A stretch of 64,000 nt of DNA from Haliclona indistincta (GCA_964017065.1 OZ024783.1:10878885-10942884); one strand, 5' to 3'; shown: positions 1 through 12,955, counted from the first letter of the stretch. Numbers and translations: made by a program. Notes: generated by a model from the letters alone, not told the origin.

Positions 1-175
1 CTGAATTTATAGTCCTATGAAGACGTTTTCTGTGCTGGCGAACCTTGTTCGAGCGGCTAATCCATGGCTATCTAAAGCTACGTGTCCTTGTAAGAGTATT
101 GTGGGTGTGTCACCCAATGCAGGAGTAGTCGTGTTTAGCTCCTAGCTAGCGCACGGGTATGTGTTCATTAAAAAT
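1..175 (-). repeat. Dispersed repeat R1, copy 1 (partial, cut by the window edge)
   Basis: The first ~110 bases are the reverse complement of 27960-28095 and of 41790-41870. The segment ending near 175 matches 27745-27785 in reverse. This copy lacks the middle part found in the copy at 27.7-28.3 kb. No coding potential is seen. Confidence 0.8.
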
Positions 176-1119
176 CTAGTTCATATTAATATCGATCGTC
201 AACCGGCTATGCCCAATAGTCGTAATACAAATTTTGTGGCGCGTGCTCTCCATCATGGCAGCTAATGAAGACAGTTTTAGGTACACAATACTCCGCTGTT
301 CCTTGACGTAGGCTGCTGTTGCTAGCTGAATTGAGCCCCTTAGACATCGGGCCATACATATTTGAATTGATTTTAACGAAGTAAGCTATATCTTCCGTGT
401 AAATAGCTGCATATCGACACGTGAGTTGCAGAACTGGCTAATATTCAAGAAACCAGGCTTTATTTCGGGAAAAACGATGCAAATGCGTGTGAAGCACAAG
501 AAGGCAAGTGTGTCTGTAGTATTTATTCTCATCTGTCTTGTGCCGCTGTCGCACATAGTGTACCTAACGCTCGCCAGCTGGCGTCGTCCGTCCCACTAAT
601 GTTGTTTATGCAACAGCACTCAAACTTGGAGTAATAAGAGGTGACCACTAGATGACTGTGCACCACACACAAGAACTCCATAACTATAAGTAGTGTAGAA
701 AAAGAAAGGGTAGCTGCATAAAGTATAATAATATTAACTACTTCTTGTTTCCGCTGAAGCGCCACCTTAACACGTAAGCCGCCTGAACTTTGATATACTT
801 GTCAAGTGACTATAGGCTGTGATGACCTGGCTAACCCATTATGACATCATCTAAGAGAAAGGAGCATTCAACCATTGATACAGTATACCAGCAGGGATTT
901 GAAACGGGTGCGCATTCCAATACATTTTGTATTACGAGCTGATTTTACATCCTCATTACGGGTTAAACATTAAACGTTGCTGCAACGAGCTCGTTACTAA
1001 GCTAGCTCTTGGCGACCTTGCTAAGAAGAGTCACTGTCACGGCACATTGTCCAGCTCTGGTGATTGACTAGAATGTTATTCGTACACTTTGATAGTAAAG
1101 GCGACTTGAGTACTGTTTA
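176..1119. other. No recognisable gene or element
   Basis: Only short ORFs without family resemblance occur here (for example 529-765 on the minus strand). I see no splice-linked coding and no repeat shared with the rest of the window. Confidence 0.5.
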
Positions 1120-1737
1120 GTACCGTCCCAGAAGTTCTTGCAAAGGCTCAGATTAGCAATCTTACCTCCCCTAGTAAGTGTTCCAGGACTAGCAATGACT
1201 TGTGGATCGAACAAATTCGAGCTTTACTTCGTGTGATATTAAATAGACAGGTCCCTACCAGTATTTTCTAATAGTACTAAGCAGAGTTCAAACAGTATGC
1301 ATTTTGTCTAAAATTTTATATATGCACTACTTGGGCTTAGTACTTACAGAAAATCTTGGTAGGGATCTGCCACTTTAGTGTCACTTCAATTAAATCACGA
1401 AAATAGTTCATCTACTATTTATGACTATAGTCCTGAAACACTTGCTTGGGGAGGTAAGAGTGCATGCTAATCTGAGCCTTTGCAAGAACTACTGGGATGG
1501 TACTAAGCACACGCAAACAGAGCACAGGCTGCCAGCTACTGCGAGGAGTTGAGCGTGCACCGTCATTTAACCCCTAGGTCAAAGGTCATGAAAGTTGTCG
1601 AATTCAGCTATATAGCGATTGCAGAGCAACGAGCAATGATTTTAGAGATGGATTTGTTTGTTACGTATGAATTATAGTGTTGTTTGTAACTGCAGTAAAG
1701 GCTAGATTCTCCGACTTTTTTTTCATTGCGGACCCTA
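1120..1737. mobile_element. Decayed copy of the palindromic hAT-like element
   Basis: The segment from the TAGTACCGTC block near 1120 to GCGGACCCTA at 1737 aligns along its length with the intact palindrome at 17150-18436, but the outer part of the left arm is missing and the arms have diverged. The flank at 1741-1776 (minus) matches the family A interior found at 46857-46905. This copy therefore seems to have landed in an older family A repeat. Confidence 0.75.
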
Positions 1738-2035
1738 ACTTTGTTTACCGTTGCTGGCGATCTGGACTTCTCCGAAGTCGAATGTGTCCATAAGTCGAAT
1801 GTGTCCATGGCTAAATGGCTAGCAGATTGTAGGTTTGACCTGGATTACAGTATAGCATGGCAGGTCTTGATACAATTCAGCAAAAACCAAAAAAGCTGCT
1901 AAAAGCATGGCTGTGTGCTTGCCTTTGTGCATGCCCAGCTAATTACTACACTGTGGTAGCATACTATTGGCTTCTGTTATTTTTGCCAGCTTGTATCAAT
2001 AGCTTGTATTGTACTTTATAAATCTGTTACAATGA

Positions 2036-2605
2036 AGCACCTAATGGTGCAGATGCCTGGTGAAATGACACTATATCCACAAACACAACTATCCACCATT
2101 CCACAAACACAGCAACTGCAGATGCATGTATACAGGATTTCTGTACAGCAGTCACAATGCAGTGCTTTTGTAATGCAATCAGAAGCCAATCAGTGCTAAC
2201 CACATTTCAACTGGGCGTGTCTACAGTGTTTAGCACAACACACGCATACCCCGAGCGAGATAGCTTCCATAGCTTGCTTACACGATTTCTCTGGACCTGC
2301 GCTGCTATCCTGTAGTAAAATTCTAACCTATCAGCTTCTAGGCAATCAACTGTGGACAGCTTTGCCTTTGGAGAAGTCCAGATCGCCAGAAACGGGAATC
2401 GAGGTGAGCAAATCATGCCATAGCTCAGGAACTAAGCTTCGTGTAAAGCTCTCACATGATCAAAACCGAGATAATATCGAGTTCTACTTGCATTGCTAGT
2501 TTCAGAGCTTACCTTTCAGCGTACGCTGCAAAACTGAAGTAACAGACGGAATGACACACACACAAACGAACTACTGTATGCCTCGTGGCTCCGCCCACCG
2601 AGGCA
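2036..2605 (+). mobile_element. Family A miniature element, copy 1
   Basis: It starts with the small hairpin AGCACC...GGTGC and ends with TATGCCTCGTGGCTCCGCCC followed by a complementary GAGGCAT and then AATAAT. The same start and end occur at 4832-5940 and 46363-53849. The interior carries a block (about 2150-2420) that is shared with 46620-46905. It encodes nothing recognisable. Confidence 0.75.
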
Positions 2606-2693
2606 TAATAATCATCTGCTGATGGAATAGTTGTAGTTGCTGTGTTCTGTCAAAGCATGTCCAGTGTGTAGTATGCATACAATATAGTATTCC

Positions 2694-2726
2694 ACCGAGG
2701 CATCTGCGCCTTTAGTGCTTCATTTT
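2694..2726 (-). repeat. Isolated family A terminus, inverted
   Basis: This is the reverse complement of the family A start (GAGGCATCTGCGCC..GTGCTTCATT) and lies about 90 bp beyond the end of copy 1. It is the remnant of a second, oppositely oriented copy. Confidence 0.65.
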
Positions 2727-3299
2727 AGTTGTTGTTCGGTCCATTCTTTGCTGATAACATGCTAGTTCATACAATAATGTCATGTCCTCGTGAGAATAGC
2801 GCATTTTCTATTCTCGATCTCACACGGTGTAGCGCTATTGCACGAGACAAACTAAGCCGTTCAGCCCGGTTTGTAAGGGTGTTAGTTTACCTCTTCTGAC
2901 GATAGATATACTCTGGTTGCTCTTGTTTTCAGTTTATCCTCGAGAAGAAAGGCCGTTCTACGAGAATAACTGTGCTGAAAGGAGATATTTCTTTTAACAT
3001 TAGTTTTCTCGTGCTTTGAATCCTTCGTTGTACTGACAATTTCCCTGCTTTTACGCTACAGCAGTCCTATCGACACACGCGATTTGTCAAGCCATACCAC
3101 TTGGCGGGTCCTTCTCTTCACACGCTGTGCTCTAACAATTAAGTTGGAAATTTAACCTGTAACACAGATTTATTTGAAATTCCTGTCCGTTTCTAATTCC
3201 TGTGAGTTTATTGTATCTATGGTTCGACTCGACTATAATTAATACTAGTCTGCCTCGTGCGCTATATAAGGCAAGCTGATCGCTTAAGATGCTGATGGT
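2727..3299. other. No recognisable gene or element
   Basis: AT-rich sequence without a convincing ORF, splice-linked exon or repeat match elsewhere in the window. Confidence 0.45.
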
Positions 3300-3440
3300 A
3301 GTTCTGGCTTAACGCTTGCTTGGAAACGAGCAGGACGAGGTACGGATGAATGTAAAGGTAAGAAATAGCAAACCACAACACTTAAAGGGGGTCCAAGTTC
3401 CAAGAAGAACGGCGCACAATGGAGGACTTTAATTTTCGAT
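3300..3440. repeat. Dispersed repeat B, copy 1
   Basis: The block around GGATGAATGTAAAGGTA, with the flanking GAGCAGGACGAG and the CCACAA segment, recurs at 14500-14590. It is non-coding. Confidence 0.6.
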
Positions 3441-3479
3441 AGTACTACTGGAAAATATGGATGCTTTTCCTTTATATGG

Positions 3480-4831
3480 TCGAGGTAGTGCATTCTATAG
3501 TCTTTAGTTGGACATTCCAATATACGCCCTACATGGAGACACTCCATAGAAGTATATGTAACATGACCAACACGCAAGCAAAATGACCAAACATTCGCAA
3601 TGTGACATATAGTGTGACCCCTCTTAGTGGACACTCTTCATTCCTCTATAATGGACACTTACTGAGTCCCTATAATATAACGCACATAATGTATAATAAA
3701 CCCCTGACCAGAGGTTGCCTCTCTATAATGGACGATTTTGTTGGTCCGAATGGCGTCTGCCTTAGAGAGGTTCTACAGTATAATTTATTAGTGTGTCTTG
3801 TGAATAGCTTGTAGATCTCTAGTTTACTGACGAATGTGGAGATGTATCCAACAAAGGTAGGTTTGGGCCTTTATAGATACATGTAAGTCTCTCTCTAGTG
3901 TGCATTGATAGAGATTTTGGATGAAAGATTGAGAATGAGCAAATAAGGTGTTGCTGCTATCATGTGGTTCAATGTCACAATGATGTCCTGTGCTGGTTGT
4001 TAAGGATTTATTGGAGCGTGATACTCTCTCTGCGTATTATTTTCTCCTAAGGCTGCCTAAAGTGCTATTCTTAGTACGGTGTTCACAGTGATTTTAAAAG
4101 ACAATTGATCTGTGTATACATGTATGAGACAGCAAGTACATTATTCTTAGGCTATAGACATGAGATAGTTGCTTGGACTATCCAAAGTGTTAGCAGTGCG
4201 TTACATTATAATCAGACTAGCGGCGAGAGGCAACCTGTGTTGGTAGTGCAACAACGTTTGGAATGTTTTTGCGTTATTGTACCATTCATGTTTTAGACTA
4301 CACCTAAAATTAAAATATCTATGTTGCTACTTTAAGTAAAGGGTTAAGTACAGTGATTAGAATCATTCTGTGTGCACATGCATATATGCACTGATAAAAA
4401 TTAATATCGAGGTAAAATATTTTGTTACACGAAAATTCCCGATTTACGGTAGCAACTTTCAAAATGTGTGAATTTTGGAAATTAGCCTGAGCACTTCTAT
4501 AACTTTGTAAAACCATGTAACTATTGATTGTCAACGGTTGAGGACTTCAAACTCTTGTGACGGCCACGTAGCTCAAATTATAATAAAAGAAAGCAGATGG
4601 CCCCAGGTTTTGTCTTCTCAAAAGCTAAGTTTCAAGTGCATGTACATGTGATGATGTGTGCAGCACATTGCTATGCATTATTGCTAGATCTTCGAAAATC
4701 GCTATTACAATACATAGCTGTTCAGTGGTGTTTTAATTACTTTCGGTGATTAAAGCACCACTGAATTCGGTGATTTAATTTTCGAGGCAGCTTGACCTAG
4801 TCCTCGATGATAAAATCCCCTCAAAAAATAA
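3480..4831 (+). repeat. Duplicated 5' flank of receptor gene 1 (short copy)
   Basis: Blocks from 3480 onwards recur in the same order upstream of gene 2: 3480-3605 with 42610-42720, 3810-3878 with 43440-43506, 3879-3930 with 44510-44570, 3945-4075 with 46092-46235, and 4083-4825 with 54160-55735. The gaps between the blocks in the second copy are transposon insertions. Gene 1 and gene 2 therefore arose from one segmental duplication that included at least 2.5 kb of upstream DNA. No conserved ORF runs through the flank. Confidence 0.88.
3606..3785. mobile_element. Probable pogo/Tigger-like MITE
   Basis: This stretch is absent from the equivalent place upstream of gene 2 (around 42720). Its ends are imperfect inverted repeats: GTGACCCCTCTTAGTGGAC at the left, and at the right the complement of CAGTAGAACCTCTC. 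Terminal CAGT(A)xAACCTCTCT is typical of pogo/Tigger elements. Confidence 0.45.
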
Positions 4832-5940
4832 AGCACCAAAGGTGCAGATGCCTCGGTGCAGTAGCATGTATGCTAGCATGCAATTAGCAGATGCATATGA
4901 CAGCACGTATGCATGAATGCAGTAGATCCATGGAAGCATCAAAACAGTATCATAGAAGCATGCAATGCAAGCTACGGTAGAAGTGACCAGCAGACCCATG
5001 GAACATGCAGGCAAGCAGCAGATCATAGCAACAGTGCTATGGAAGCACAGGCTAGTGGCAGCTATCCAGCAGCAGCAGCAGCAGATCATAGTGACGGTGC
5101 TATGGAAGCGCAGGCTAGTGGCAGCTATCCAGTAGCAGCAGATCATAGCAACAGTGCTATGGAAGTGCAGGCTAGTGACAGCTTATCCAGCAGCAGGCAA
5201 CAGTGCTATCAAATATCCAGCAGCAGCAGATCATAGCAACAGTGCTATGGAAGTGCAGGCTAGTGACAGCTTATCCAGCAGCAGGCAACAGTGCTATCGA
5301 ATATCCAGCAGCAGCAGATCATAGCAACAGTGCTATGGAAGTGCAGGCTAGTGGCAGCTATTCAGCAGCAGCAGATCATAGCAACAGCAGCAGCAGGCAA
5401 GCAGCAGATCATAGCAACAGCAGGCAAGCAGCAGATCATAGCAACAGTTCTATGGAAGCGCAGGCTAGTGGCAGCTATCCAGCAACTGTACAAGCTGTTG
5501 TACAAAAGTTGTATTGAAGCCAAACAGAATAATGTAGCTGGGCGTGACTGTAACTGCTCTGCGGCTCACCTGTCGAGCAGCTAAGTGAACTCAAACAACC
5601 TTTTGCTCGCTAGTTTCACTGCTGCCTATGGACTCGCGCGAGCTTTTCTATCACAGATCAAGCCTTCAAGTTTCACTGTAGCCATCTGTAGACAGTTTAG
5701 TCTATGAAGTAGTCCCGAGCGCTCAAAACGGCTGTTAAGTTAGCAAATCACGCCATAACTTCAAAACAAAGGCTTTAATAGCAAATCTGTCAAATTTGAT
5801 TTTCATAAACTATCGAGATCTACCTGTATTGCAAGTTTCAGCGCTTAGTAGCAAGCGGTTGCTGAGATACGCATTGCGAACACACACACACACAAACGAA
5901 CAGACTACTGTATGCCTCGTGGCTCCGCCCACATCGGCAT
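4832..5940 (+). mobile_element. Family A miniature element, copy 2 (carries a minisatellite)
   Basis: It begins AGCACCAAAGGTGC and ends ...CCGCCCACATCGGCAT, flanked by AATAA on both sides. The paralogous flank upstream of gene 2 reads straight through this site near 55735, so it is an empty-site-proven insertion. It lies only 92 bp upstream of the start codon of gene 1, in the putative promoter or 5' UTR. Confidence 0.85.
4975..5510 (+). repeat. GC/CAG-rich minisatellite
   Basis: There are about seven irregular tandem copies of a 55-75 bp unit built around CAGATCATAGCAACAGTGCT, ATGGAAG, CAGGCTAGTG and runs of CAG. All three forward frames stay partly open because of the CAG repeats. I read this as a minisatellite and not as a gene. 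Confidence 0.8.
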
Positions 5941-6032
5941 AATAATGTCCTCTTCTATGGTAGTGTTGCAATGCAATAATCATCACAAGTTTAATGTGTA
6001 CACAGATATCACTACTGACATCAGTGAACACC
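5941..6032 (+). promoter_or_regulatory. Conserved leader immediately upstream of receptor gene 1
   Basis: These 92 bases are almost identical to 55737-55825 upstream of gene 2, while the sequence just upstream differs because of the family A insertion. An in-frame upstream ATG (5994) exists in both copies, but the ATG at 6033 sits in ACCATGG, a far better initiation context. The segment is probably 5' UTR. No TATA box is evident. Confidence 0.4.
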
Positions 6033-9000
6033 ATGGAGGTTGATACACAGAAAGAAATCAATGAATTGACTTGTCTTAACTTCTTCGTACTCGGAGATCA
6101 CGAAAAAGTATTACAGCTCCTTCCTAGTCTGCGGCAACCTGCTGCTATACGAACACTGTGTATTTGCTGCAACATTGATTCTGATAGAAAACTATGTACG
6201 GATGTCTCTTTACTTCATTTGGCTGCTTCTCATGGTTGGATGGATATTGTAATCAGCCTAGTGAGCATGTATGACTGTAACACTCAGTGTCGTGATAGCT
6301 GGAAACAGACTCCATTACACTATGCTGCTTATGGTGGTAGCCTACCAGTAGTTGAGTATTTTATTAGTAGGCAACACTGTGATCCAAACAGTAAAGGAGA
6401 AAATGGCAGAACTCCATTACACTATGCTAGTGACAGAGGTCACATAGACGTAATCCAATATCTCATCTCAGAACAAGGTTGTGACCCAGTAGTAAAAGAC
6501 AATAATGATGACATGCCAATCCACTTTGCTTGTCTTGGTGGACACTTGAATGTTGTTAAGTACCTCATCACTGAACAACGATGTGATCCAAACGTTAAGG
6601 GAGAAGGTGGTAGGACAACACTGCATAAAGCTTGTGACCAAGGTCACACGGATATAATTCAGTATCTCATCACAGAACAAGATTGTGATCCAGAAATAAA
6701 AGACAATGATGATGACATGCCAGTCCATATTGCTTGTCTTGGTGGACATTTGAATGTTGTTAAGTACCTGATCACTGAACAACGATGTGATCCAAATGTT
6801 AAGGGAGAACGTGGTTGGACAATACTACATGATGCATGTAGTGAAGGTCACATGGATATAATTCAGTATCTCATCACAGAACAAGATTGTGATCCAGAAA
6901 TAAAAGACAATGATGATGACATGCCAATCCATATTGCTTGTCTTGGTGGACATTTGAATGTTGTTAAGTACCTTATCACTGAACAACGATGTGATCCGAA
7001 CGTTAAGGGAAAATTTGGTAGGACAACACTGCATAAAGCTTGTGACCAAGGTCACACGGATATAATTCAGTATCTCATCACAGAACAAGATTGTGATCCA
7101 GAAATAAAAGACAATGATGATGACATGCCAGTCCATATTGCTTGTCTTGGTGGACATTTGAATGTTGTTAAGTACCTGATCACTGAACAACGATGTGATC
7201 CAAATGTTAAGGGAGAACGTGGTTGGACAATACTACATGATGCATGTAGTGAAGGTCACATGGATATAATTCAGTATCTCATCACAGAACAAGATTGTGA
7301 TCCAGAAATAAAAGACAATGATGATGACATGCCAATCCATATTGCTTGTCTTTATGGACATTTCAATGTTGTTAAGTACCTTATCACTGAACAACGATGT
7401 GATCCGAACGTTAAGGGAAAATTTGGTAGGACAACACTGCATAATGCTTGTGACAAAGGTCACATGGATATAATTCAGTATCTCATCACAGAACAAGATT
7501 GTGATCCAGAAATAAAAGACAATGATGATGACATGCCAATCCATATTGCTTGTCTTGGTGGACATTTGAATGTTGTTAAGTACCTAATCACTGAACAACG
7601 ATGTGATCCAAATGTTAAGGGAGAACGTGGTTGGACAATACTACATGATGCATGTAGTGAAGGTCACATGGATATAATTCAGTATCTCATCACAGAACAA
7701 GGCTGTGACCCAGTAATAATAGACAATAATGATGACATGCCAATCCACAGTGCTTGTCGTGGTGGACATTTGAATGTTGTTAAGTACCTTATCACTGAAC
7801 AACGATGTGATCCGAACGTTAGGGGACAATTTGGTAGGACAACACTGCATAACGCTTGTGACAAAGGTCACATGGATATAATTCAGTATCTCATCACAGA
7901 ACAAGGCTGTGACCCAGTAATAAAAGACAATAATGATGACATGCCAATCCATATTGCTTGTCTTGGTGGACATTTGAATGTTGTTAAGTACCTTATCACT
8001 GAACAACGATGTGATCCGAACGTTAAGGGAAAATTTGGTAGGACAACACTGCATAAAGCTTGTGACCAAGGTCACACGGATATAATTCAGTATCTCATCA
8101 CAGAACAAGATTGTGATCCAGAAATAAAAGACAATGATGATGACATGCCAGTCCATATTGCTTGTCTTGGTGGACATTTGAATGTTGTTAAGTACCTGAT
8201 CACTGAACAACGATGTGATCCAAATGTTAAGGGAGAACGTGGTTGGACAATACTACATGATGCATGTAGTGAAGGTCACATGGATATAATTCAGTATCTC
8301 ATCACAGAACAAGATTGTGATCCAGAAATAAAAGACAATGATGATGACATGCCAATCCATATTGCTTGTCTTGGTGGACATTTGAATGTTGTTAAGTACC
8401 TTATCACTGAACAACGATGTGATCCGAACGTTAAGGGAAAATTTGGTAGGACAACACTGCATAAAGCTTGTGGCCAAGGTCACACGGATATAATTCAGTA
8501 TCTCATCACAGAACAAGATTGTGATCCAGAAATAAAAGACAATGATGATGACATGCCAATCCATATTGCTTGTCTTGGTGGACATTTGAATGTTGTTAAG
8601 TACCTTATCACTGAACAACGATGTGATCCGAACGTTAAGGGAAAATTTGGTAGGACAACACTGCATAAAGCTTGTGACAAAGGTCACATGGATATAATAC
8701 AGTATCTCATCACAGAACAAGGCTGTGACCCAGTAATAAAAGACAATAATGATGACATGCCAATCCACAGTGCTTGTCGTGGTGGACATTTGAATGTTGT
8801 TAAGTACCTTATCACTGAACAACAATGTGATCCAAACATTAAAGGAGAAAGAGGCAGAACGGCATTGCATTATCTTTGTTATACTGGTCATATTGACATA
8901 ATTCAGTATTTGCTCTCGGAACAAGGTTCCAATCCAGCTATTACTGATGATATGTTTCATACACCATTGCATATGGCGTGTAACTATGGCCATGTAGATG

Positions 9001-11714
9001 TTGTACAGTTGCTTTTACAGGATAGAAGAGTAGATGCATTGGGTATTGACAAATTTGGTATGAGTCCAGCAGATTATGTTCATTTCAGTAATAACTGCTA
9101 TCAGTTATTGAAAGTTTTTAAACCTCTTCTAAAGTCACACAAGGATTTTCCCATTCATTTATTTACAAAAGTTGTTCTTACTGGAAACAGTGGAGCAGGA
9201 AAAAGTTCTCTAGCCAAATTGATTGCTGAGCAAAACAAAGTGAACTTCTCTCTTCAATGTGATACAGATTTCACAAGAAACAGCATTCACAGTCATCATT
9301 CTAGAATTGAGTCTGAAGTGGAGACTCTCACTGCTGGTATAGATTCCTATATTGTTAAGAGTGAGACTATTGGTAACTTTGTGCTGTATGACTTGGCAGG
9401 TCACTCAGAGTACTACTTTAGTCAAAGTGTTATTATGGAGACTGTGATACAGAAGACACCAGCCATCTTTATTGATCTAGTTGACCTTAGCAAAAGTGAA
9501 GAAGAGATAGCACAAGCTATTCATCACTGGCTCACCTTCATTGAAAGTACAACATCTAAAACTCAAGAAAAATCGTGTGTCATGATTGTTGGTAGTCATA
9601 CTGATCTTCTTACTGAACAACAGGTGATAACAAAGACCACATTAGTGAAAGACCTAGTTGACAGGCGAGTAAAAAAGCAAAGATATGAAAGGTTTGTAGG
9701 AATGGACTGCCGTGTGGTCACTGATAAAATTATAAACGAGTTTTTTCCTCGTCTTTTAAATTTTCATACTACCATATCTGCTTATTCTCAACCTGTGAGT
9801 GTCTACTGCCATGAGTTGTATGCATTTCTTCAAACAAAGCTAGAGAAGACAGCTTGCCAGCTACATGAGCTTGTCTCTATTCTTATTACTGAAGGGGATT
9901 CTCTTGCACCTTTAAATGTACCTATCCTCAGCGAATTGCTAGAAGACCTGAGTGGTAAAGGTGTTATTATCTACCTGAAGAATGAGCAGTGTCTAGAGAA
10001 GAGTTGGGTGGTTGTGAAGAGAGAGATCATATTGAAGGTTGTTAATGGAGAGTTGTTTAAACCGAAGTACTTTAAAGGATTTCATCCAATTGCCAGCAGT
10101 ACAGGTATAATCCGTATGTCATCTCTTGCAGAGCTCTTTCCTCAGTATGATCCAGAAATGTTAGTTGAGCTCATGGTCAAACTAGAGTTCTGCCATCCTA
10201 TAAATTTGGCAGGAATCACAACTAATCTCCAACCAATAAGTCCGTCTACTTCCATCAAAAACATAACCGACATTTTACTCTTCTTTCCATCTCTGCTACA
10301 AGCTAAGCAACCACAAAACCTTATCACTGAGGATAAGCAAGACAGATTTGGATGGTGCCTCGGTTGCAAGGACTATGAGTATCAATTTCTCACTAGTCGA
10401 TTTCTTCATATTCTTCTTCTTCGTCTAGCCTATACCTTCCCTCTGCCTAGTGAAAAGTATACTAAGACTCATAATCTTCACAAGATTGAACAAAATTGTT
10501 CAGTGTGGCTAAACGGTATCTCATGGAACAATGAGGAAGGTATCACAACAGTAGTGGAGGTTATTCAGCAGAAGCGTTGGGTGGTAGTGACTATGTATTA
10601 CAACAAGGACATGACCAGACCAGTGGAGTACAGCAAGCATCGCAGTGCTGTGATCAGACTGGTTCTAGAGCTTCAAAAGGAACTAGCTCCAGACCTGGAA
10701 ACATTTGAGTGTCTCATCTCTCCCTCGTTACTTCGAAAATGGCCATTAGATTATCTTCCCGAGTCAGACCTGTTTCCTATCAAGAATGTAGCCAACTGTG
10801 TTCTTCGTAATAAACCATTTGTACTCAGTTGTGATGGCAGCCATGAGCTAATAACACAAGATGCTGTGCTCTTTGAGCCATATAGTATTCTAACTCCTTC
10901 ATCTGTGTGTGAGCTGATAGACAGCAGAATGAGTGACCAGCCGGTCTCCTCTGCCCTCCTCAATGAGGTGAGAAAGTTATGTCGGCAGCCTCAACTGGAG
11001 TCACTGAGCTACTTGAACTTGAGAGAATATCTTGATAAAATGAGTATATTCACTGGAAGAGATCCTTGGGTGAGTATACATGTGCCTCCACTTGTTTAAT
11101 ATCACTGATCTTATTGGTACAGGTACTAGCTGAGGTAACATCAGATGACATCAGACAATCTGTATTAGTTGAGAGTGTATCAGGTGAATGTTTGCTTGTA
11201 TCACTCATAGTATAAGCCTTTTACAAGCATATGTATTATCCACAGATACTCATCCAGTAAAGATTTCTAGTGATGAATCTGCTGTTGCAAACCCTACTGC
11301 AGAGCCCACTGTTGACCTTTCCGAGATTCCTGATATACTAGGTGAAAATTGAAATTTGATTGTTGATTGATAAAGTATGATTATTTGGTATCTCTGCAGA
11401 TCTCAATCATCTTGCTGATTTGATTTTAGTATTAAAACCCACTAATTCTATGTGGTACGATCTTGGTCTACATCTCGGCCTAAAATATTTTGCTCTACAA
11501 GAAATCGAGCAAGACTATAGGAAAGTGCGTGAGTGCATAAGGAACATGCTTATAGCATGGCTGAAGGGTCAGGGTAAAGACTGTACCAAGCAGACCCTTG
11601 TATCAGCCCTGTTGAAGATAGACTGCAAAATAGTGAGTTCATGATTGTAGATATTTGTATACAAACATTATTATTGTTTCATTGTTTGATTAGGTTGGAA
11701 ACAATCAAGAGTAA
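6033..11714 (+). CDS. Ankyrin-Roc-COR-Death receptor-like protein, gene 1
   Basis: Predicted exons are 6033-11069, 11123-11183, 11246-11341, 11400-11632 and 11694-11714. Phases agree and give 1,815 residues. About 28 ankyrin repeats fill residues ~65-1030. A Roc-type GTPase follows, with P-loop GNSGAGKSS at residue 1051, switch motif DLAGHSEYY at 1120 and GSHTD at 1187. A COR-like region fills the rest of exon 1. The exon at 11400 encodes a Death domain (WYDLGLHLGL...LQEIE...CIRNMLIAWL). The layout matches the DAPK/ROCO group without a kinase. Such proteins are cytoplasmic signalling switches, and the Death domain would recruit partners by homotypic contact. The ATG at 6033 was chosen for its context. 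If the intron at 11633 is not removed, the protein ends four residues later. Its ligand and pathway are unknown. Gene 2 at 55826 is a close paralogue. Confidence 0.88.
6396..8945 (+). repeat. In-frame 102-bp ankyrin repeat array of gene 1
   Basis: Twenty-five repeats of exactly 102 bp run from the GGA at 6396 to the repeat starting at 8844. Two repeat types alternate, giving a 204-bp unit: type 1 has xxGRTTLHxAC and type 2 has NDDMPIHIAC. Many 204-408 bp blocks are almost identical in DNA (for example 7009-7400 and 8029-8420), so they were copied recently. Confidence 0.95.
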
Positions 11715-12631
11715 GACCAACACGTATCTCTGACATCACAACACTAGGTGACCATAATGAGCTCCTATAGCCTCCCTCCTGCATGCTAATAACATCGGTT
11801 AAAAGACAGGTTGGATCATTCTTCTCACCATCATCAGAGCTTCCTAGGTACAGATTACTTATCCTGAGTTGCAACCTTCTATCAACCTTCAATTTATTCT
11901 ACTTTCGACTGTTTTGAGTATCAGCTTTTAGAGATGTTCTCTATATCCTCCACACTAGTCTCCCTCTATCTTTCTTTGATCTCAACTGAGATCAGCTGCT
12001 TTAATTCTTAATTTTATTATTAGATGCATATTATCATCATCACTATGCATCATGTGTGTGTCTCAATCCATGCTCATTGGAATGGATCTGAATACACACT
12101 TTTAAATTAGATCCATAAGGATCAGCTTTTATATTGATGACTATCATGGTTAGGTAGTCATCGGAATCACTCTTTCCTCTCTCTTTGATCCATCCCTGGA
12201 TCAAAACATTAATTCTTTATTTTTATGATAGTGACACTCTCAGTTGCTCAAGTGCGATGATGTGCTCTTACATCATCCACTCTTGACTATTCATTTCTTC
12301 TTATTCAACTGACCACAATCAAAACAAGAGCAACTGCTGAAACTCACTCATTATTTCTTTGTCTCTCTCTCTTCACCAATCAAGCTGTTGCCTGACACTT
12401 ACAGCTTTGTCAAAAGCATTCTCTGCTCATTGCTACTTTAGTCTTGTTCTCTCTTTCTTGTGTCAGCACTTGATTAATCTAACCAACAGTATTATAATTC
12501 CTCCTTTATGCTGTTGTTGATTTCTTTATCTTCATCTTTACTTCCCATAACCATCTCTTGCTTTCTATACCTTGTAATTGTATGTTAGTAAGCATGCTCA
12601 AGCTTCTAATATCAAAAGTCACCATTACTCG
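11715..12631. other. 3' flank of gene 1, no gene seen
   Basis: AT-rich and T-rich sequence with many in-frame stops on both strands. No clear AATAAA was found directly after the stop codon. It probably contains the 3' UTR of gene 1. Confidence 0.45.
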
Positions 12632-12955
12632 AGTCAGCTCCTAATCTTCTCAAAGCTGAACCTTTCTCCGGTGGTCAATACTTGATGAAAATCAACAAAA
12701 GTTCAAACATGTCAGCATAGGATGCTCACTTTCCCTCTCTCTTTACCAAGTTTTTGATATTTATAGAAACTAGCAAGGATAATACTACCACTACTTATAG
12801 TGAGGTCCTAATCTTCTCAAAACTGAACCTTTCTCAGGCTTGATTAAAATCAACAAAGAGTTCAAACAGGTCAGCATAGATGTGTGTCCTCTTCACTATT
12901 TTACCAAGTTTGTTGATCTATTTGTAGAAACTAGCAAGTATAATACTACCACTGT
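12632..12955. repeat. Imperfect tandem duplication (unit about 165-175 bp)
   Basis: The block CTCCTAATCTTCTCAAAGCT...GCAAGGATAATACTACCAC (12632-12796) is repeated at about 12805-12955 with substitutions and small indels. It is non-coding. Confidence 0.8.

Noticed and set aside
3284..3634. A 116-codon ORF on the minus strand with a partial counterpart at 42481-42747
   Set aside because: The similarity comes from the duplicated flank. The reading frames are not conserved as a whole between the copies.
4913..5584. Overlapping ORFs rich in Ala, Ser and Gln
   Set aside because: They follow the CAG-rich minisatellite in three frames and are missing from the paralogous flank.
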